Assembly: GCF_000626715.1 (NCBI RefSeq)
Contig: NZ_AQRA01000008.1
Location: forward strand, 248,001-312,000
Direction: 5' to 3'
DNA: 64,000 bases
Source of the DNA: Aquimarina atlantica
Lineage (GTDB): Bacteria; Bacteroidota; Bacteroidia; Flavobacteriales; Flavobacteriaceae
This document shows, piece by piece, positions 7,669-17,365 of this stretch. The position numbers and the translations under genes are program-made. Position 1 is the stretch's first letter, and every line of letters begins with the position of its first letter. The notes beneath the pieces are model-generated. The model was not told the DNA's origin and did not search any database. It was given only the letters and a program-made list of their open reading frames with translations.

Positions 7669-10071
7669 ATGTTAAAGAATTATTTAAAAATTGCTTGGAG
7701 AAACCTATTAAAAAACAAGGGATATTCTGTTATAAATATAGGAGGTCTCGCTATAGGAATGACTTGCTTTTTGCTTATAACGTTGTTTATAAGGAACGAA
7801 CTTTCTTATGATAGTTATCATGAAAATGCAGATAAGATATATAGAGTTGTTCACCATAGTGGTAAAGATAATATAGAAGATAGATGGATCTGGGGAAATG
7901 CACCAGTAGGGGCAGCTTTAAAAAATGATTTTTCAGAAGTTGTTGAAAAAGTTCAATTTTCAGGAAGGTCAGATGTTTTATTAAATTATAACGAACGTTC
8001 TTTTCAAGAAGCCAATTGTTTTTATGTAGATCCAACTGTATTTGATGTATTTAGTTGGCCTTTAGTTTCAGGAAACCCAAAGACAGCTTTGAAGGCACCA
8101 TATTCTATAGTGTTAACCGAAAGTGTAGCAAAAAAATACTTTGGCAACGAGGATCCAATGGGTAAAAGCATTAAAGGTTTTGGTGGTAGAGCCAGTGATG
8201 GCGCCTATACGGTTACTGGTATAATGAAAGATGTACCTTCTAATTCACATTTTTCTTTTGATATACTCATGTCAATGAGTTCATTTCATCAAACAAGACC
8301 AGATATTTTTGATGCCTGGGGATATGTAGATTTTTACACCTATTTTTTAGTAGCTGATAATTTTGACCAAGCAGCATTTCAGGCTAAGATACCTGGTTTT
8401 TTGAAAAAAAACAGACCTTCAGAAGAAGCCGAATATTACTATAATATTTCATTCGAACCATTAAAAGACACATATTTAAATTCCGACGCAGTTCGGCAAC
8501 CAGGGATAACAGGTAATTTATCTAATATTTACATTTTTGTGATTATTGGATTTTTCATACTTATAATTGCCTGTATTAATTTTATGAACCTTGCTACAGC
8601 ACGTTCGTTAGAAAGAGCAAAAGAAGTTGGAGTAAGAAAAGTAATAGGAGCAGATAAAAAAAGCTTGATTTATCAGTTTTTAGGAGAGTCATTACTTATG
8701 GTTTTTTTATCTGCAATAATAGGTTTGGTGTTGGTCATTATATGTCTACCATGGATGAACACTATAGCAGGAAAGCAATTTTTGGTTAGAGAAATTTTTA
8801 ATAGTGTTACACTTTCATTGTATTTCGGAACTGCGCTGGTTACAGGAATATTAGCAGGAAGTTACCCCGCTTTCATACTGTCTAATTTTAAACCATCAAG
8901 TGTACTTAAAGGGGTTTTTAGAACTTCAAAACAGGGAGTTAACCTAAGAAAAGGGCTTGTAGTATTTCAATTTAGTCTTTCTATTGCTTTAATAGCAAGT
9001 ACCGTAATAGTATATTCTCAATTAGATTATATGCTAAATAAGAATCTGGGTTTTGATAGAGAGCAACAGTTGGTTATTGATTTTAATTGGGATGGTCAAG
9101 TATTGGGCAATATAGAAACCATTAAAAATGAATTTTTAAATCATCCGGATATTAGCTCGGTTTCAGCTTCAAGAACAGTCCCTGGAGGACATTTCCCAGC
9201 AGCAGGAACTGATATAGAAACAAAAGAGGGTCCGATGAAATCGTTTAGTCCTTTTTTATATGAAATTGATGTTGATTTTATACCTCATTATGATATCGAA
9301 GTAGTTGCCGGTAGAGCTTATTCTAGAGACTTTGCAACCGATACTATTTCTTCGATGATTATTAATGAAGCAGCGGCTAAAAGTTTTGGATATGCAAATC
9401 CATTAGAGATTATAGGAAAACGTTTTGAACAATGGGGCAAAGAAGGTACAATCATAGGTGTAGTAAAGAATTTTAATTATTTATCCTTACATCAAAAAAT
9501 AGCCCCTTTAGCATTACGATTAGAACCTGGTAGTAGTAGGTATTTTTCATTACAAATAAAATCTCAAAATCTTCAGGCAACTATTAAAGATATTGAAGAA
9601 AAATGGTCTGCTTTAGTTCCTCATCGTCCATTTTTATATAGTTTTTTAGATGACTCTTTTAATACACAATATGAAGCTGATTTTAAGTTTAAGAAACTAT
9701 TCACCATATTTTCATTTTTAGCTATTCTAATTGCTTGTTTAGGTTTATTAGGCTTAGCTATTTACAGTGCTATGCAAAGAACTAAAGAAATAGGCGTTCG
9801 AAAAGTATTAGGTGCCGAGGTTACAAGTATAGTAACGCTTTTATCTAAAGATTTTATCAAATTAGTAGGTATTGCAATTCTTATTGCTACACCTTTTTCC
9901 TGGTATGCAATGAATAAATGGCTTAATGTATATGCTTATAGAGTCGAAGTAAATTGGTGGGTTTTTGCCATAGCAGGATTGCTGGCTTTAACAATAGCAT
10001 TACTAACAGTTAGTTTTCATGCCATTAAAGCAGCTAGGACAAACCCAATAAAAAGCTTAAGAACAGAATAA
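7669..10071 (+). CDS. MacB/FtsX-type ABC permease, paralogue 1 of 9
   Basis: This 800-residue permease has the double-FtsX layout shared by the whole array: one N-terminal helix, a periplasmic MacB_PCD-like domain of about 230 residues, three helices (about 285-430) with the motif AKEVGVRKVIGA, then a fifth helix, a second periplasmic domain and three final helices with TKEIGVRKVLGA. It ends in NPIKSLRTE. An ATG also exists at 7660, but the bases before 7669 match the leader of other paralogues (GACAGTT before ATG), so MLKNYLKIAWRN is the better start. It lacks an ATPase domain and must use a separate one. Confidence 0.9.
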   Translation: MLKNYLKIAWRNLLKNKGYSVINIGGLAIGMTCFLLITLFIRNELSYDSYHENADKIYRVVHHSGKDNIEDRWIWGNAPVGAALKNDFSEVVEKVQFSGRSDVLLNYNERSFQEANCFYVDPTVFDVFSWPLVSGNPKTALKAPYSIVLTESVAKKYFGNEDPMGKSIKGFGGRASDGAYTVTGIMKDVPSNSHFSFDILMSMSSFHQTRPDIFDAWGYVDFYTYFLVADNFDQAAFQAKIPGFLKKNRPSEEAEYYYNISFEPLKDTYLNSDAVRQPGITGNLSNIYIFVIIGFFILIIACINFMNLATARSLERAKEVGVRKVIGADKKSLIYQFLGESLLMVFLSAIIGLVLVIICLPWMNTIAGKQFLVREIFNSVTLSLYFGTALVTGILAGSYPAFILSNFKPSSVLKGVFRTSKQGVNLRKGLVVFQFSLSIALIASTVIVYSQLDYMLNKNLGFDREQQLVIDFNWDGQVLGNIETIKNEFLNHPDISSVSASRTVPGGHFPAAGTDIETKEGPMKSFSPFLYEIDVDFIPHYDIEVVAGRAYSRDFATDTISSMIINEAAAKSFGYANPLEIIGKRFEQWGKEGTIIGVVKNFNYLSLHQKIAPLALRLEPGSSRYFSLQIKSQNLQATIKDIEEKWSALVPHRPFLYSFLDDSFNTQYEADFKFKKLFTIFSFLAILIACLGLLGLAIYSAMQRTKEIGVRKVLGAEVTSIVTLLSKDFIKLVGIAILIATPFSWYAMNKWLNVYAYRVEVNWWVFAIAGLLALTIALLTVSFHAIKAARTNPIKSLRTE

Positions 10072-10095
10072 TAATGTATAGCTAAAACGAGAATC

Positions 10096-12456
10096 ATGTT
10101 AAAAAACTATCTAAAAATCGCTTGGCGAAATTTACTCAGAAATAAGAGTTTTTCAGTATTGAATATTGTTGGACTATCCATTGGTTTGGCCGTTACCGCA
10201 CTCATTGTAATCTGGATTAATTTTGAAATTGGTATTGATCAATTTCATGATAATAAAGACCGTACTTATCAGGTGTATAATCAATATCCTGTAGATGGTG
10301 AAATATGGACTTGGAATTCTACACCCAAAATTATGGCATCTGCCATACAAAAGGATTATCCAGAGGTAGAACATATTGCAAGAGTAAATTGGGATTCTGA
10401 TTTTTTATTTGCAAAAGGTGATAAAAGAATAAACGGTAGAGGTAAAATAGTTGATCCTGATTTTCTAAAGATATTTAGTTTTCCACTATTAGAAGGTAAT
10501 TTAGAAACCGTTTTAGATGATGTTAATTCTGTCATTATTACCGAATCTTTTGCCAAAAAAGTATTTGGTAATGAGCCAGCAGTGGGTAAAACAGTTAAGG
10601 TAGATAATGCTGATAGTTTTATGGTTACAGGTATTTTAAAGGATTTACCTTCAAATACAGCTTTTGAATTTGATTTTTTAATGCCTTGGGCTTATTTAAA
10701 ACAACGCGGCTCAGATGATAAATATTGGGGCAATAATTCTATAGCTACTTATGTAATGCTTAAAAAAGAGGTGGATTACACCTTATTCTCAGAGAAGATA
10801 AAAAATTTGAGAAAAAAATATGATAAAGATTCTCCGGAAATGGTCACTTATTTATATCCATTTACACGTTCGTGGTTGTATTCAAATTTCGAAAATGGGG
10901 AAGAGATAGGAGGTAGAATCGATATAATTCGAATGTTTGGTATCATAGCTGCTATTATTTTGATAATAGCCTGTATCAATTTTATGAACCTGAGTACAGC
11001 ACGCAGTGAAAAACGAGCAAAAGAAGTAGGAGTGCGTAAAGTTGTTGGAGCAAGAAGATTGACACTTGTAAGTCAGTTTTTGGGAGAATCTATTCTAATA
11101 TCATTCATCGCAGCAGTATTTGCTCTCATATTGGTTTTGGTTGCATTACCAACCTTTAGCACATTGGTAGAAAAGCCATTATCATTAGATTTGACTAATC
11201 TTGGGTTCTGGGGATCGACTTTAGGTGTAATATGTTTTACGGGTCTTTTGGCAGGTAGCTATCCTGCATTGTTTCTTTCTGGGTTTAAGCCTTCTTCAGT
11301 ATTAAAAGGGACTTTTATGAAGTCAAATACAGGCGTTACACCAAGAAAAGTTTTGGTAATCCTTCAGTTTTCTGCTGCCATTATACTAATTACCTCTAGT
11401 ATTATTGTTTCACAACAGCTGAAAAAAGTTCAAGACAGACAAATGGGCTATGCAAAAAACAACCTGATTTACTCAGTAATACAAGGTGATTCAGAAAAAA
11501 ATTATTCTCTTATAAAAGAAGAGCTTCTTGCATCCGATGCTGTTACTTCTATCACAAGAACCAGTTCACCGGTGACAGAGGGCTGGAGTAATAGCTGGAA
11601 TTTTGAATGGAAAGGAAAAGATAAAGAAAATAAGCGCATTGTTCAAAGGTTTGCTGCAGATGAAAATATCAAAGAAACGCTTGGTATTGAAATTGTTGCA
11701 GGACGTGATTTTGATTTATATAAATATCCAACAGATTCTACCGCAGCGATTATTAATGAATCCGCAGTCGCACTTATGAATTTTGATGAACCTATTGGTC
11801 AGATTGTTAAGGATAATGGAATAGAATGGCATATTGTAGGGGTAGCAAAAGATTTTGTATTAGATTCTCCTTTCCAAAGAATTCAGCCAATGGTTATTGA
11901 AGGGGCTAAAGCAGGTTTTAATGTAATCCATATAAAACTTAATAAAACTGGTAGTACCTCAGAAAATCTTGCCAATGTAGAAGCCGTTTTTAAGAAATAC
12001 AACCCCGAGTATCCCTTCGAATATCAATTTATCGATCAGGAATATGCTAGAAAATTTGATAGTGAGAAAAGAACAGGTCAGCTAGTAAGTATGTTTACAT
12101 TGCTCACTATTTTTATTTCTTGTTTAGGCTTATTTGGTCTTGCCAGTTATATGGCAGAAAACAGAATTAAAGAGATCGGAATTCGTAAAGTTTTAGGAGC
12201 ATCAGTGAGAAGTATCACTACACTTCTTTCATTAGATTTCATAAAACTAGTTTTAGTTTCTATCGTTTTGGCGGTACCTATTTCTTGGTATTTTATGAAT
12301 AATTGGTTAGAGGATTTTGACTACAGAGTAAACATCTCGTGGCAGACATTTGTTTTAGCCGGGATTTTAGCTCTTGCAATAGCACTTGTAACGGTGAGCT
12401 ATCAGGCTATTAAAGCCGCAACAACCAATCCAATAAAAAGTTTGCGAACAGAATAA
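10096..12456 (+). CDS. MacB/FtsX-type ABC permease, paralogue 2 of 9
   Basis: The 786-residue protein begins MLKNYLKIAWRNLLRN and repeats the eight-helix double-FtsX plan. The internal coupling motifs are AKEVGVRKVVGA and IKEIGIRKVLGA; these short cytoplasmic segments are where FtsX-fold permeases contact the ATPase. The periplasmic domains differ strongly from those of paralogue 1, for example EWKGKDKENKR in the second domain, while the membrane parts are similar. It ends NPIKSLRTE and is spaced 24 bases from the previous gene. Confidence 0.92.
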   Translation: MLKNYLKIAWRNLLRNKSFSVLNIVGLSIGLAVTALIVIWINFEIGIDQFHDNKDRTYQVYNQYPVDGEIWTWNSTPKIMASAIQKDYPEVEHIARVNWDSDFLFAKGDKRINGRGKIVDPDFLKIFSFPLLEGNLETVLDDVNSVIITESFAKKVFGNEPAVGKTVKVDNADSFMVTGILKDLPSNTAFEFDFLMPWAYLKQRGSDDKYWGNNSIATYVMLKKEVDYTLFSEKIKNLRKKYDKDSPEMVTYLYPFTRSWLYSNFENGEEIGGRIDIIRMFGIIAAIILIIACINFMNLSTARSEKRAKEVGVRKVVGARRLTLVSQFLGESILISFIAAVFALILVLVALPTFSTLVEKPLSLDLTNLGFWGSTLGVICFTGLLAGSYPALFLSGFKPSSVLKGTFMKSNTGVTPRKVLVILQFSAAIILITSSIIVSQQLKKVQDRQMGYAKNNLIYSVIQGDSEKNYSLIKEELLASDAVTSITRTSSPVTEGWSNSWNFEWKGKDKENKRIVQRFAADENIKETLGIEIVAGRDFDLYKYPTDSTAAIINESAVALMNFDEPIGQIVKDNGIEWHIVGVAKDFVLDSPFQRIQPMVIEGAKAGFNVIHIKLNKTGSTSENLANVEAVFKKYNPEYPFEYQFIDQEYARKFDSEKRTGQLVSMFTLLTIFISCLGLFGLASYMAENRIKEIGIRKVLGASVRSITTLLSLDFIKLVLVSIVLAVPISWYFMNNWLEDFDYRVNISWQTFVLAGILALAIALVTVSYQAIKAATTNPIKSLRTE

Positions 12457-12479
12457 ATCATCATCAAAAAACGACAGTT

Positions 12480-14915
12480 ATGCTAAAAAATCATTTAAAA
12501 ATAGCCTGGAGAAGTCTAAAAAAACAACCTTTTTTTACTTTCCTAAATACATTTGGGCTTGCTATTGGTATGGTAGGAGGACTACTGATTTCGTTGTATA
12601 TCTACGATGAATTGAGTTTTGATAAAATGTTTGCAGATGCTGATCGTATCTATAGGATAAATGTTGATGTAAAATTTGGAGGAAATGCTGAAGAATACGC
12701 AGAAGTATCAGCTCCTATGGCCGAAGCCATGAAAAGAGATTACCCACAGATAGAACTGGCCACACGATTTAGGAATTGGGGGAGTGTGTTTATCAGAAAA
12801 AGTGATACCGAGTTAAATATAAAAGAGGTAGGAGCTACGTATGTAGATACCACTTTTTTCGAGATGTTTGGCCTTGATTTGTTGGTAGGAAATACCAGGA
12901 CAGCTCTAAAAGAACCTAATACTTTGATTTTAACCAAAACTGCAGCAGAAAAACACTTTGGGATAAACGAAGCTTTAGGGCAAAATATGATATTAGATAA
13001 TAGAGATACATACACGGTGGTAGGTGTTATAGATGATATGCCAGAAAACTCTTTTATTAGAAACCATACTATTTTTATTGCGATGGCCGGAAATGAAGAT
13101 GCTGCCTCTACCGAATGGGGAAATCATAATTATCCAACTTTTATTAAGTTGAGACCGGGAGCAGATATCAAAGATTTCGATACTTTTTTAGAATCTGCAT
13201 TAAGAGACTATGTAATTCCCGGAGTACAAAAATATGCACCGGGGATAACAGAAGAACAATTTTTGGCTTCAGGGAATTATCTTAATTTTAGTACTATAGC
13301 CCTAACAGATATTCATCTACATTCTAATCGGAATCCAGAATTAAGTACAAATGGTGATATTCAAAACGTTTATATTCTTTCTTTTATCGCATTATTTTTG
13401 ATTATTCTGGCAAGTGTTAATTTCATGAACCTATCTACTGCTCATTCTCTTAAGAGAGCAAAAGAAGTAGGAGTTCGTAAAACATTAGGTTCTAATAAAT
13501 CAGAGCTTATCCGGCAGTTTTTGGTAGAATCTGGTGTGATTTCTTTTATGTCATTAGTATTAGCCATTACAATGGCTTCAATTTTGGTTCCTTTTTTTAA
13601 TGAACTTGCAGGAAAAGAAATTTCTATACCGTTTACCAACCCTTTTTTCTGGTTGATTTTGGTAGCTTCAGTAATAGTACTAAGCCTTTTTTCTGGGAGT
13701 TATCCGGCATTCTTTATGTCAAAATTTAAACCTATCCAGGCATTAAAAGGCATAACCGAAAATGGTATAGGAGGAGGAAAAATAAGAAATTCTCTGGTTG
13801 TTTTTCAGTTTGCTATTTCTGTGTTTTTGATTATAAGTACTCTGGTTGTTTTTCAACAATTAAAATTTATTCAAAATAAGGATTTAGGATTTACAAAAGA
13901 TCAGGTTTTAATTATAAATGATGTGTATGCTACCGAAAACCAGATAGCATCTTTTAAAGAAGAAGTACAGCAATTGGCCCAGGTAAAAAATACATCGGTA
14001 AGCGGTTTTTTACCAACACCATCGTTTCGAAGCAATAGTACATTTTATAGAGAGGGACTAAAAGATGATCATGAAAAAGCAATCAATATGAATGATTGGA
14101 GTGTTGATTTTGATTATGTATCAACTCTAAACTTAGAAATTATTGCAGGACGAGACTTTAATCGACAATTTAGTACAGATTCTACGGCCATGATTCTTAA
14201 TGAATCGGCTGTAGCTGTTTTAGGAGTTACACCAGAAGAAGCACTTGGGATGCGATTATCATCAGATTATGAAGAAGGTGAAGTCATATTTAGAACCGTA
14301 GTAGGGGTTGTTAAAGATTTTCACTATGAATCTTTAAGAAGGGATATTAATGCGTTGAGCCTTTCGCTGAATAATAGTCCTGGATCAATGGCGGTAAAAC
14401 TTAATGCAGGAGATTTCTCTAATACTATAGCACAAATTGAAACGATCTGGAACAGAATATCTCCAGGTCAGCCTTTTGATTATTATTTCATGGATGAATC
14501 TTTCAATACGACCTATCAAGCAGAACAACGATTAGGTCGAATCTTTATCATATTTACCATTCTATCTATTCTAATTGCTTGCCTTGGGCTATTTGGTCTG
14601 GCTGCATTTAATGCAGAAAAACGAATGAAAGAGATAGGGGTTAGAAAAGTGATGGGAGCTAGTGTAAGTCAGATTACCTATAGACTTACTATTGATTTTC
14701 TTAAACTTGTTGGTATAGCAATACTGGTATCTCTACCGTTAGGATGGTTTGCTATGAGTAAGTGGCTAGAAGATTTTTCATACCGAATAGAGATCAGTGG
14801 GTGGGTATTAATCATGGCAGCTTTTCTAGCTGTTGGGATTTCAATATTAACGGTGAGTTATCAAAGCATTAAAGCAGCAATTGCCAATCCCATAAAAAGC
14901 TTGCGTACAGAATAA
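12480..14915 (+). CDS. MacB/FtsX-type ABC permease, paralogue 3 of 9
   Basis: This 811-residue permease starts MLKNHLKIAWRSLKKQ. Its start region is nearly identical in DNA to that of paralogue 5 (17366), over more than 30 bases including codons LKNHLKIAWRS, which suggests recent duplication or gene conversion. Coupling motifs AKEVGVRKTLGS and MKEIGVRKVMGA are present, and the C-terminus is NPIKSLRTE. The first periplasmic domain has its own insertions (GITEEQFLASG). It follows paralogue 2 after 23 bases. Confidence 0.92.
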   Translation: MLKNHLKIAWRSLKKQPFFTFLNTFGLAIGMVGGLLISLYIYDELSFDKMFADADRIYRINVDVKFGGNAEEYAEVSAPMAEAMKRDYPQIELATRFRNWGSVFIRKSDTELNIKEVGATYVDTTFFEMFGLDLLVGNTRTALKEPNTLILTKTAAEKHFGINEALGQNMILDNRDTYTVVGVIDDMPENSFIRNHTIFIAMAGNEDAASTEWGNHNYPTFIKLRPGADIKDFDTFLESALRDYVIPGVQKYAPGITEEQFLASGNYLNFSTIALTDIHLHSNRNPELSTNGDIQNVYILSFIALFLIILASVNFMNLSTAHSLKRAKEVGVRKTLGSNKSELIRQFLVESGVISFMSLVLAITMASILVPFFNELAGKEISIPFTNPFFWLILVASVIVLSLFSGSYPAFFMSKFKPIQALKGITENGIGGGKIRNSLVVFQFAISVFLIISTLVVFQQLKFIQNKDLGFTKDQVLIINDVYATENQIASFKEEVQQLAQVKNTSVSGFLPTPSFRSNSTFYREGLKDDHEKAINMNDWSVDFDYVSTLNLEIIAGRDFNRQFSTDSTAMILNESAVAVLGVTPEEALGMRLSSDYEEGEVIFRTVVGVVKDFHYESLRRDINALSLSLNNSPGSMAVKLNAGDFSNTIAQIETIWNRISPGQPFDYYFMDESFNTTYQAEQRLGRIFIIFTILSILIACLGLFGLAAFNAEKRMKEIGVRKVMGASVSQITYRLTIDFLKLVGIAILVSLPLGWFAMSKWLEDFSYRIEISGWVLIMAAFLAVGISILTVSYQSIKAAIANPIKSLRTE

Positions 14916-14963
14916 ATCATCATCTAATACTAAAGATGGTATCAATATCAAAAAATAACAGTT

Positions 14964-17342
14964 ATGTTTAGAAACTATATCAAAATCGCTTGGCGAAACC
15001 TAAAAAGAAACAAAGTCTATTCGTTGGTAAATATTGGTGGACTTACCATAGGTTTATCGGCAGTGATTTTTATGCTTTTTTATATAAACTATGAGAGTAG
15101 TTATGATGCGTTTCATACAGATTATAATAGACTTTTTAGGGTAGAAAGAACATATGTAAGTAGTATTCAAAGCGATATTTGGGATAGTACACCTTATATA
15201 TTATCAGATGAATTGCAAAATTCTATTCCTGAAATTACTACTGCTACCAGTATAAGAACTACTGCAAATTATCTAGGTATTAATGGTGCAATGTATCATG
15301 AAAAGAATGGATTGTTCGCAGATAATGATTTTTTAAAACTATTTACCATAAAGTTTATAAAAGGTAATCAGAACACCTCTTTAGAAAACCCTATGAGTAT
15401 AGTACTTTCAGCATCATTAGCCAAAAAACTTTCTCCAGAAAGTAATATTATAGGAAAAACAATACGTATCGATAAAAAGTATGACTGTGTAGTTACTGGC
15501 GTATTTGATGATTATCCCGATAATTCTCATTTAAAGATCGATTATCTACTTTCTTTTAGTTCATATGAAACCATTACAAGAAATACACTCGATGCGGGGT
15601 GGGGTGTAAATAACGCATCTACTTATATTCAGCTAAGGAATAATGCAGAAATTGGCAAAGTGTCAGAAAAAATAAAAGGGTTTTTAACAAGTCACCTTAC
15701 GCTTGAAGATGGAATTCAAGAGCTACTTAGTCTTAGACCTATTAGAGATATTTATATGAAAACGTCTAAGGTAAGAGGAGGAGGAGGAAATAGAAGTGAG
15801 ATTACTACACTCTATCTTTTTCTTGCAGTTGTAATTTTTACTGCTTTAATCAGCTTGTTAAATTATATAAATTCTTCTACTGCCCAGGTTATGAAGAGAG
15901 AATTAGAAATAGGAATCAAAAAGGTTATGGGTAGTACAAAGAGCCATTTAAGGTACCAGTTTATTACCGAGTCATTAGTTATGGTATCTATTTCTTTTAT
16001 CGTCGCTATAGGTTTGGTGCTATTGTTTCTTCCGCTGTTTAATAAGATTGTCGGAAAGAATTTATCTATTGTTTTTAGCCAGGATTGGCCATTTTTTATC
16101 TATGCTATGCTTGGTTCTCTTCTGGCAGGTATTTTGGCTGGTTTATATCCTGTTTTCTTTCTTACATCCTTAAAAATTTCTTCTTTTCTTCAAGGCAATT
16201 CGTCTATTAAACGCCGTGCCGGTTTAAGAAAAGCTCTGGTTGTTTTTCAGTTAGTATTAGTGATACCACTGGTATTTACTTCAATACTTATTATAGAGCA
16301 GTTTAAATATATAGAGCAACGAGATATTGGATTTGCAAAAGAAGATTTATTAGTGTCATTGATAGACGTTGCTAATAAAGAAGACAGAGAGGTACTTAAA
16401 ACAATAGGAGAACGATTATTACAAGATCCCAATATTCTTAATTATTCTATATCAGATTCGGGTCCATTTGGTGGTGGTGGGCAACAAAGTATGGATTGGG
16501 AGGGTAATACAACTAATGAAAAGGCTGTGATTAGGTCACACAGAGTGGATTACGATTTTTTGAAAACCTATCAAATGAAGCTAATAGAAGGAAGAGGTTT
16601 TTCTGAAGATTATGCTACAGATATCCAAAGCGCATGTATTATAAACCAAACTGCGTTAGAATTGTTTGGCTGGGATAATGCCCTGGGTAAGAAAATCGAT
16701 AATGGCCGTTTAAAAGTGATTGGTGTAGTAAAAGATTTTAACGATTATACCGCATTTAAGAAAATTCCACCAATGATCCTTTTTATGGATCAAGGTTATG
16801 GGAGTTCGTATGTAACCATAAAAGTAGCTTCAAATAAAAGGGCAGAAGCCCAGACATTGGTCAATACGCTTTTTAACAATAATTTTCCGGAAAGCCCTAT
16901 TGAGTTTAGCTTTTTAGATGACAATCTTGATAGTAGTTATTTGAACTCATTAAAAGGCACAATCAATATTTTTATTTTTTTCTCGGTATTAGCTATACTG
17001 TTGGCAATACTTGGATTATATAGTCTTGTATCCTTTTCGTTAAAAACTCAACAGAAAATGATAGCAATACGAAAAGTACTGGGAGCCAATACAAAAAGTA
17101 TTTTTCTAATACTACTTAGAGAGTACATGATATTATTCTCTATTGCTGCAACATTAGGACTTGTTACGGTTTACTTCATAGCAAATAAAATAATACATGT
17201 TTTTGCATATCATGAAGGTGTTAAATTCATCTATCTAATTATGGCAGGATTACTAGCCTTATTTGTAGTGCTTTTTTCGGTGAGCAGCAAAATAGTTTCT
17301 GCTGTATTACAGAATCCTATAAAAAGCTTACGAACAGAATAA
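14964..17342 (+). CDS. MacB/FtsX-type ABC permease, paralogue 4 of 9 (divergent)
   Basis: At 792 residues it has the same double-FtsX plan but is one of the two most divergent members. The usual INFMNLSTARS segment reads LNYINSSTAQV, the first coupling motif is ELEIGIKKVMGS, and the second is MIAIRKVLGA preceded by KTQQK instead of the usual Glu/Arg-Lys-Glu pattern. Despite this, the final residues NPIKSLRTE are unchanged. Changes in the ATPase-contacting segments could alter pairing with the ATPase. The 48-base spacer before it is longer than most in the array. Confidence 0.9.
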   Translation: MFRNYIKIAWRNLKRNKVYSLVNIGGLTIGLSAVIFMLFYINYESSYDAFHTDYNRLFRVERTYVSSIQSDIWDSTPYILSDELQNSIPEITTATSIRTTANYLGINGAMYHEKNGLFADNDFLKLFTIKFIKGNQNTSLENPMSIVLSASLAKKLSPESNIIGKTIRIDKKYDCVVTGVFDDYPDNSHLKIDYLLSFSSYETITRNTLDAGWGVNNASTYIQLRNNAEIGKVSEKIKGFLTSHLTLEDGIQELLSLRPIRDIYMKTSKVRGGGGNRSEITTLYLFLAVVIFTALISLLNYINSSTAQVMKRELEIGIKKVMGSTKSHLRYQFITESLVMVSISFIVAIGLVLLFLPLFNKIVGKNLSIVFSQDWPFFIYAMLGSLLAGILAGLYPVFFLTSLKISSFLQGNSSIKRRAGLRKALVVFQLVLVIPLVFTSILIIEQFKYIEQRDIGFAKEDLLVSLIDVANKEDREVLKTIGERLLQDPNILNYSISDSGPFGGGGQQSMDWEGNTTNEKAVIRSHRVDYDFLKTYQMKLIEGRGFSEDYATDIQSACIINQTALELFGWDNALGKKIDNGRLKVIGVVKDFNDYTAFKKIPPMILFMDQGYGSSYVTIKVASNKRAEAQTLVNTLFNNNFPESPIEFSFLDDNLDSSYLNSLKGTINIFIFFSVLAILLAILGLYSLVSFSLKTQQKMIAIRKVLGANTKSIFLILLREYMILFSIAATLGLVTVYFIANKIIHVFAYHEGVKFIYLIMAGLLALFVVLFSVSSKIVSAVLQNPIKSLRTE

Positions 17343-17365
17343 ATCATCATTTAAAAACAACTGTT